Shown here: in pieces, positions 58,719-64,000 of the stretch
Position numbering within the stretch: the stretch's first letter is position 1
Layout of the letters: each line of letters starts with the position of its first letter
Source of the DNA: Cupriavidus sp. WGlv3
GTDB taxonomy: Bacteria > Pseudomonadota > Gammaproteobacteria > Burkholderiales > Burkholderiaceae
NCBI RefSeq assembly: GCF_023952475.1
Contig: NZ_JALHRX010000020.1
Span: 33,365 to 97,364, forward strand
Direction: 5' to 3'
DNA length: 64,000 bases
Notes under the pieces: model-generated
What the model was told of the DNA's origin: nothing
Database searches by the model: none
What the model saw: only the letters and a program-made list of their open reading frames with translations
Translations under genes and position numbers: made by a program

Positions 58719-61442
58719 GTGAACCTGTCCGACATCCCGGTTGTATCCGCAACCCTGACCACTACCACCGCCACCACGTGCCCGTACTGCGGCGTCGGCT
58801 GCGGCGTGCGTGCCTCGGTGCGCGCCGACGGCCAGGTCGAGATCGCGGGCGACGCGCAGCATCCGTCCAACCAGGGACGGCTCTGCGTCAAGGGCTCGGC
58901 GCTGGGCGAAACGGTCGACCTGGACGGCCGCCTGCTCCATCCCAAGCTGCGCGACGCCGACGGCCAGTTGCGGCAGGTATCGTGGGACCACGCGCTCGAC
59001 ACCGTGGCGCAAGGCTTCACCGACATCATCCGCCGCCATGGTCCGGATTCGGTCGCGCTCTACGTCTCGGGCCAGCTGCTGACCGAGGACTACTACGTCG
59101 CCAACAAGCTGATGAAGGGCTTCATCGGCAGCGCCAATATCGACACCAACTCGCGCCTGTGCATGTCGTCGGCCGTGGCCGGCCACAAGCGCGCCTTCGG
59201 CGAGGACCTGGTGCCGGGCAACTACGACGACCTGGAACTGGCCGACCTGGTGGTGCTGGTGGGCTCGAACACCGCTTGGTGCCATCCGATCCTGTTCCAG
59301 CGCCTGTCCCGCGCCAAGGAAGCGCGCCCCGAAATGAAGATCGTGGCGATCGACCCGCGCCGCACCGCCACCTGCGAACTCGCCGACCTGCACCTGGCGA
59401 TCCGGCCGGGCACCGACGTGTGGCTGTTCAACGGGCTGCTGAGTTACCTGGCGCGTGAGGGACATGCCAACACCGCCTTCGTCGCCGCCAGCACCGCAGG
59501 GCTGGATGAAGCCCTGCAGGCCGCTGACGCCGCCTGCGCCGATCCGGCTGCCGTGGCCCGCGCCTGCAAGCTGAACCTGCGGGACGTGCTCGACTTCTAC
59601 GCATTGTTCGCGCAGACCGGAAAGACCGTGACGGCCTTCTCACAGGGCGTCAACCAATCGTCGGCCGGCACCGACAAGGTCAACAGCATCATCAACTGCC
59701 ACCTGCTCACCGGCCGTATCGGCCAGCCGGGCATGGGCCCGTTCTCGTTGACCGGCCAGCCCAACGCGATGGGCGGGCGCGAGGTCGGCGGCCTGGCCAA
59801 CATGCTGGCCGCGCACATGGAACTGGCCAACCCGCTGCATCGCGAGGTCGTGCAGGACTTCTGGCAATCGCCCGCGATCGCCGACCGCCCTGGCCTCAAG
59901 GCAGTGGAGCTGTTCGAGGCCATCGAAGCCGGCCGCGTCAAGGCGGTCTGGGTGATCGCCACCAACCCGGTGGTGAGCCTGCCCGACGCCGACCAGGTGC
60001 GCCGCGCACTGGCCAGGTGCGAACTGGTGGTCAGCAGCGACATCATCGAACGCACCGACACCAACGCCGCCGCGCATGTGCTGCTGCCCGCGCTGGGCTG
60101 GGGCGAGAAGGACGGCACCGTCACCAACTCGGAGCGCCGCATTTCGCGCCAGCGCGCCTTCCTTCCGACGCCGGGCGAAGCGCGCGCCGACTGGGACATC
60201 CTGTGCGAAGTGGCACGCCGCATGGGCTTCAGCGGCTTCGACTATGCCGGGCCGCACCAGATCTTCGACGAACACGCGCGCCTGAGCGCATGGCGCAATG
60301 ATGACGCGCCGCGCGCATTCGATATCGGCGGACTGGCCGGCCTGGACCCGGTGCGCTATGACGCGCTGGAACCGGTGCAGTGGCCCGTGCCCGCGCAGGG
60401 CGCGCAGGATGCGCGGCGCTTGTTCGGCGATGGCCGCTACGCGCACGCCGATGGCCGCGCCCGCTTTGTCGCCACGCCGCCGCGCGCGCCGGCCCATGCG
60501 CCCGACGACGACTTCCCGCTGATCCTGAACACCGGCCGCGTGCGCGACCAGTGGCACACCATGACGCGCACCGGCAAGTCGGCCAAGCTCGCCGACCACC
60601 TGCCCGAGCCCTTTGTCGACATGCACCCGCAGGACGCGCTGCTGTGCGGCGTGGGCGAAGGCAAGCTCGCGCGCGTCAGCACCCGCTGGGGCGCGATGGT
60701 CGCACGCGTGCGGCATGGCGGCGGCATTCCGCGCGGCAGCGTGTTCGTGCCGATCCACTGGAACGGACAGTTCAGTTCCGACGCGCGCGTCGGCGCGCTG
60801 GTCAATCCGGTGGTCGATCCCGTTTCCGGCGAGCCCGAGTTCAAGCACACGCCGGTGCGGGTCGAGCCGTTCGGCGTGCACTGGCATGGCTTCATGCTGA
60901 GCCGCCGCGCGCTACCGGCCGAAGCGCTGACCTACTGGACGCGCGTGCAGGGTCGCCAGTTCCAGCGCTATGAATTTGCCGGCCGCGACACCGTTGCCGA
61001 TCGCACCGCCTGGGCCCGCGCGCTGCTCGGGGTGACCGATCCGGATGCAGACTGGCTGGAGTACGAAGACCGCGCCGCCGGCGTGTACCACGCGGGCCAC
61101 GTCGTCGACGACCGGCTCGAGGCCTGCGTCTATGTGTCGACACGTCCCGAGCTGCCGTCGCGCGCCTGGCTCGCCGGCCTGTTCGGACGCGAGCGTCTGG
61201 AAGACGCCGACCGCATCGGGCTGCTGCTCGGACAGCCGATGGAGAAAGGCGCCGACACCGGCCCGACGGTGTGCTCCTGCTTCGGCGTCGGGCGCAACAC
61301 CATTTGCGATGCCGTGCGCAAGCACGACCTGAAGACGCCCGCCGAGATCACGGCCTGCGTCAAGGCCGGCGGCAACTGCGGCTCGTGCGTGCCGGAGCTG
61401 AAAAAACTGCTGGTGGAGGTGCGCGTGGCCGAGGTGGCCTGA
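58719..61442 (+). CDS. nasA: Assimilatory nitrate reductase catalytic subunit with C-terminal BFD domain
   Basis: A 907-residue molybdenum bis-MGD enzyme. The N-terminal [4Fe-4S] ligands are C21, C24, C28 and C56 (CPYCGVGC and GRLCVKG). The molybdopterin core follows (GPFSLTGQPNAMGGREVGG, then RVRDQWHTMTRTGKSAKL). The last 60 residues form a BFD-type [2Fe-2S] domain (CSCFGVGRNTIC ... CGSC), which would receive electrons from the flavoprotein encoded upstream. No signal peptide is seen, so it is cytoplasmic and assimilatory, unlike NapA. GTG start after CGGAG. Some species call this gene nasC or nasB. Confidence 0.93.
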   Translation: MNLSDIPVVSATLTTTTATTCPYCGVGCGVRASVRADGQVEIAGDAQHPSNQGRLCVKGSALGETVDLDGRLLHPKLRDADGQLRQVSWDHALDTVAQGFTDIIRRHGPDSVALYVSGQLLTEDYYVANKLMKGFIGSANIDTNSRLCMSSAVAGHKRAFGEDLVPGNYDDLELADLVVLVGSNTAWCHPILFQRLSRAKEARPEMKIVAIDPRRTATCELADLHLAIRPGTDVWLFNGLLSYLAREGHANTAFVAASTAGLDEALQAADAACADPAAVARACKLNLRDVLDFYALFAQTGKTVTAFSQGVNQSSAGTDKVNSIINCHLLTGRIGQPGMGPFSLTGQPNAMGGREVGGLANMLAAHMELANPLHREVVQDFWQSPAIADRPGLKAVELFEAIEAGRVKAVWVIATNPVVSLPDADQVRRALARCELVVSSDIIERTDTNAAAHVLLPALGWGEKDGTVTNSERRISRQRAFLPTPGEARADWDILCEVARRMGFSGFDYAGPHQIFDEHARLSAWRNDDAPRAFDIGGLAGLDPVRYDALEPVQWPVPAQGAQDARRLFGDGRYAHADGRARFVATPPRAPAHAPDDDFPLILNTGRVRDQWHTMTRTGKSAKLADHLPEPFVDMHPQDALLCGVGEGKLARVSTRWGAMVARVRHGGGIPRGSVFVPIHWNGQFSSDARVGALVNPVVDPVSGEPEFKHTPVRVEPFGVHWHGFMLSRRALPAEALTYWTRVQGRQFQRYEFAGRDTVADRTAWARALLGVTDPDADWLEYEDRAAGVYHAGHVVDDRLEACVYVSTRPELPSRAWLAGLFGRERLEDADRIGLLLGQPMEKGADTGPTVCSCFGVGRNTICDAVRKHDLKTPAEITACVKAGGNCGSCVPELKKLLVEVRVAEVA

Positions 61443-61587
61443 GCTTTTGCCAGACTGATCTTTCACCATGCATTAGGCATCCTTCACGAGAACCAGATTG
61501 CTGTCGCAGCGGCTTGCCGCCATGCTAGCCGCGCAACCCTGACAAGCCGCCCCGGACCCACGGCGCGGCACCTATCTGGAGACAGCA

Positions 61588-62595
61588 ATGAAGGATGCGA
61601 AGTATCGGCTCGCCGGGCCGCGATGGCTGGCGGGCATGCTGGTAATGGCTTCTGCCATGGCAGGCGCCTCAGGCGCGGCAGCGGCCGATGCCTATCCGGC
61701 CAAGCCGATCACCCTGGTCGTGCCCTACTCCGCCGGCGGCCCGACCGATGTCGTCGCGCGCACGCTGGCGCAGGCGATGTCGCAAGACCTTGGCCAGAGC
61801 ATCGTGGTGGAAAACCGCACCGGTGCCGGCGGCACCGTGGCGGCCGCCTTCGTCGCCCGCGCGCAGGCCGACGGCTATACGCTGCTGATCCACCACAACG
61901 GCATGGCGACCGCGCCGGCGCTGTACAAGAAGCTGTCGTATGCGCCGCTGAAGGACTTCGACTACGTCGGCCAGGTGGCGGACGTGCCGATGACGCTGAT
62001 GGGTCGCAAGGACCTGCCGGCGAAGACGGTGCCGGAACTGATCCGGTACGTGACGCAGAACAAGGACAAGGTGTCGCTGGCCAATGCCGGCCTGGGCGCC
62101 GTGTCCCAGCTGTGCGGGCTGCTGTTCGAACAATCGGTGCACGTCAAGCTGAACGCCATTCCCTATCAGGGCGCGGGTCCCGCGCTGACCGCGCTGCTGG
62201 GCGGCCAGGTCGACCTGCTGTGCGACCAGACCACGGCCACCCTGCCGCATATCCAGGCCGATCGCGTGCGCTTGTTCGGCGTTACCACGCCGGCACGGAT
62301 CAAGGCGCTGCCGCAGGCCCCAACGTTGCAGGAAGGCGGGCTGAAAGGCTTTGACGTCAAGGTATGGCACGGCATCTACGCGCCCAGGGGCACGCCGCCG
62401 GCCGCCGTCGAACGCCTGACCAAGGCATTGCAGAAGGGGCTGAAGGATCCGGCCGTGATCAAAAAACTGGACGGACTTGGTGCGGAAATCGTTCCGGTCG
62501 ACAAGCAGACGCCGGACGGGCTGCGGACGCTGCTGAAGGCGGAAAGCGACAAGTGGCAGCCGCTGTTGAGGTCGATGAAGGTCGAGGCGGACTAA
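61588..62595 (+). CDS. Bug/TctC-family periplasmic binding protein
   Basis: A 335-residue tripartite tricarboxylate receptor of the Bug type with a signal peptide (cleavage after AAA near residue 33) and the family start YPAKPITLVVPYSAGGPTDVVAR, then VVENRTGAGGTVAA and IPYQGAGPALTALLGGQVDLL. Bug proteins are greatly expanded in Cupriavidus and Bordetella and often lack membrane partners nearby, as here. Ligands are small carboxylates; this one is unknown. CTGGAGA precedes the ATG. The 145 bases between nasA and this gene hold no clear terminator. Confidence 0.88.
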   Translation: MKDAKYRLAGPRWLAGMLVMASAMAGASGAAAADAYPAKPITLVVPYSAGGPTDVVARTLAQAMSQDLGQSIVVENRTGAGGTVAAAFVARAQADGYTLLIHHNGMATAPALYKKLSYAPLKDFDYVGQVADVPMTLMGRKDLPAKTVPELIRYVTQNKDKVSLANAGLGAVSQLCGLLFEQSVHVKLNAIPYQGAGPALTALLGGQVDLLCDQTTATLPHIQADRVRLFGVTTPARIKALPQAPTLQEGGLKGFDVKVWHGIYAPRGTPPAAVERLTKALQKGLKDPAVIKKLDGLGAEIVPVDKQTPDGLRTLLKAESDKWQPLLRSMKVEAD

Positions 62596-62829
62596 GCCAA
62601 CGCGCCCTTTCCCGGCAATACGTTAGAATCTCTGCATCTTCCTGGCGGACTTTCCTGGTCCGCCCATCCCGCCTGACTGGTGCCCCCGGGCACCGCTTCC
62701 GTCTGCGCCCGACTCCGCGGCGCGGCTCAATTCCCCCGATTTAGCTGGTTTAAGCCATCGATGTCGTCGCGTTGCGCCGTCTCGACGCGCGCTTCGCGCT
62801 GTCCGTCATCTCGCCCTCGGAGTTCCCGA
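62596..62829 (+). promoter_or_regulatory. Structured leader before the last MFS gene
   Basis: TAGAAT (62624-62629) is a good -10 box, with no clear -35. Two perfect hairpins follow closely: GGCGGAC (62644-62650) / GTCCGCC (62658-62664) and GGTGCC / GGCACC around 62679-62694. The gene starts about 200 bases after the predicted start site. No T-tract follows either stem. I do not recognise a known riboswitch. Confidence 0.45.
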
Positions 62830-63975
62830 ATGCCATCGCCGTTCCTTCTGCCCGTCCTGGCCCTTGCCGTCTGCATGGTCGGAGCAGCGGAGTTCATGCT
62901 CGCACCGATGCTGGCCCCGCTCGCATCGGCCTTCAACACGTCCCCGGCGTATGCCTCGGGACTGGTCTCGGCCTATGCCTTGTCCTACGCCGCGGCGGCG
63001 CCGTTGATGGGTTGGCTCTCGGATCGCACCGGACGTCGCGGCGTGCTGCTCGCTGCCATGCTGCTGTTCGCGGTGGATAGCATTGCGCTGACGCTAATGC
63101 CGACACTGCCGGCCGCCATGGCCCTGCGAATTCTGGGTGGCCTGTCCGCGGCCGCTACGATCCCGACCGTCTTCGCCCTGATCGCCGATCGGATACCGCC
63201 GGCGAAACAAGCCGGCGCCATGGGCGGTGTCATGCTTGGCATGACGGCGGGAATTGCAGCTGGGCCCGCCGTGGCTGGTTTGCTGGTGGAGGCGTGGGGG
63301 TGGCGCGCGCCGTTTCTGTTGATCGCCGGAAGCTGCCTTGCGGCCTTCGGACTAGGCTGGTGCGTGATTCCGCGCGATCTACCACGCGCCCGCATGACCA
63401 AGGCGTCGTCCATCAAGACGGCAAGCGCTGGCATCTTCCGCCTTCTGCTTGCAAAAGGCGCATGGAATGGCAGCGCAGTGGCGGTCTACGTCTTTGCGGG
63501 AGAAGCACTGCGGATGCGATATGGGCTCGAGGTGGGAGCCGTCGGCATTGCCGTTTCCGTATTCGGTCTGGGGCTGGGAATCGGCAATATGCTGGCAGGG
63601 CATTGCAGCCGGCGTTACCAGCGCGAAGAAAACACCCTGGTTCTCGCTACCGTGGTGCTCGCCTGCTCCATGACATTTTTCCTGACGGCCGCGATCGCTC
63701 TGCCGGTGGCGCTGGGATGCCTGCTGGTCTGGGGAGCGGCGCTGGGCATCGCGGCACCTGCCAGCACCGCCATCCTCGCGCAGCGGGCCGGTGCAAACAA
63801 GGGAAAGGTGCTGGCGCTGTCGGAAAGCGTCAATAACGTGGCCGTACTGGCGCTGTTGCCGGTCGCTGCAAGCGCGTCGGCAACATACGGTGTCACGCCT
63901 GCCGCGGCATTGCTCGGTGGAATCTGCCTGGCGGGCGCCATCCTGAGTGCCACTGTCCAGCGTCGGAGGGTCTAG
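62830..63975 (+). CDS. MFS exporter, AraJ/drug-efflux-like
   Basis: A 381-residue 12-helix MFS protein of the DHA1/AraJ-like group: VGAAEFMLAPMLAPLASAFNTSP at the start and GWLSDRTGRRGVLL after helix 2. The ATG at 62830 follows GGAG with good spacing; in-frame upstream codons are in the leader. Codon use is less biased to G/C at third positions than in neighbouring genes, which may point to later acquisition. Substrate unknown. The window ends 25 bases after its stop. Confidence 0.82.
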   Translation: MPSPFLLPVLALAVCMVGAAEFMLAPMLAPLASAFNTSPAYASGLVSAYALSYAAAAPLMGWLSDRTGRRGVLLAAMLLFAVDSIALTLMPTLPAAMALRILGGLSAAATIPTVFALIADRIPPAKQAGAMGGVMLGMTAGIAAGPAVAGLLVEAWGWRAPFLLIAGSCLAAFGLGWCVIPRDLPRARMTKASSIKTASAGIFRLLLAKGAWNGSAVAVYVFAGEALRMRYGLEVGAVGIAVSVFGLGLGIGNMLAGHCSRRYQREENTLVLATVVLACSMTFFLTAAIALPVALGCLLVWGAALGIAAPASTAILAQRAGANKGKVLALSESVNNVAVLALLPVAASASATYGVTPAAALLGGICLAGAILSATVQRRRV

Positions 63976-64000
63976 CAAGGAAGTGCGAGCGCGCCCTCGA

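Overview
The window is high-GC DNA (well over 60 percent) from a betaproteobacterium of the Burkholderiales, most likely Cupriavidus or a close Ralstonia relative. Grounds are the codon usage, densely overlapping operons, an SDR-type threonine dehydrogenase paired with kbl, tctC/Bug and TRAP binding proteins, and the nap-ccm arrangement. This is judged from recognised protein families, not from a database search.

Region 1 (1-8496, + strand): the end of a periplasmic nitrate reductase operon (napA 3' end, napB, napC) followed by a complete cytochrome c maturation operon ccmABCDEFGHI with ATGA-type overlaps. The Ccm system attaches haem to NapB and NapC. Region 2 (8500-11365): threonine catabolism (SDR threonine dehydrogenase and kbl, - strand) with a divergent XRE-cupin regulator.

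Region 3 (11409-31246) is the main finding: a complete predicted picolinate (pyridine-2-carboxylate) catabolic locus. Picolinate would be hydroxylated by a three-subunit molybdenum hydroxylase (PicA) to 6-hydroxypicolinate, then by a Rieske oxygenase (PicB: ferredoxin, reductase, alpha, beta) to 3,6-dihydroxypicolinate. PicC decarboxylates this to 2,5-dihydroxypyridine. Ring opening and conversion to fumarate follow by PicD/NicX, PicE/NicD, PicF/NicF and PicG/NicE. An MHS-type MFS permease and a five-gene Liv-type ABC transporter are candidate importers, and a MarR protein (PicR) is the candidate repressor. About ten copies of a palindrome TCAG-N4-CTGA sit in front of each transcription unit of the locus, forming a local regulon.

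Region 4 (31344-39529): ankyrin-repeat protein, cytosine/guanine-type deaminase, a 69-residue orphan, a Tat-exported intradiol dioxygenase, a TRAP transporter whose large subunit carries a long insertion, and an MFS permease. Region 5 (39975-46600): a candidate c-di-GMP-controlled exopolysaccharide synthesis and export operon (membrane-fusion protein, six-hairpin-type protein, GT2 synthase with PilZ domain, TolC-like lipoprotein with a hexapeptide-repeat tail). Region 6 (46628-52680): TonB-dependent receptor plus acyltransferase-like membrane protein, divergent from a Fur-family regulator across a Fur-like box, then an RhtA-type exporter, a GNAT acetyltransferase and an HxlR regulator.

Region 7 (52681-61442): assimilatory nitrate/nitrite operon (nitrate transporter, nirB, nirD, FAD reductase, nasA). 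Its leader shows an NtrC-like site, a textbook sigma-54 promoter, two hairpins with identical AACGGC hexaloops and an intrinsic terminator that overlaps the second hairpin: the layout expected for ANTAR (NasT/NasR) antitermination. Region 8 (61588-63975): a Bug-type binding protein and a drug-exporter-like MFS gene with a structured leader. No tRNA, rRNA, CRISPR array or insertion sequence was seen.
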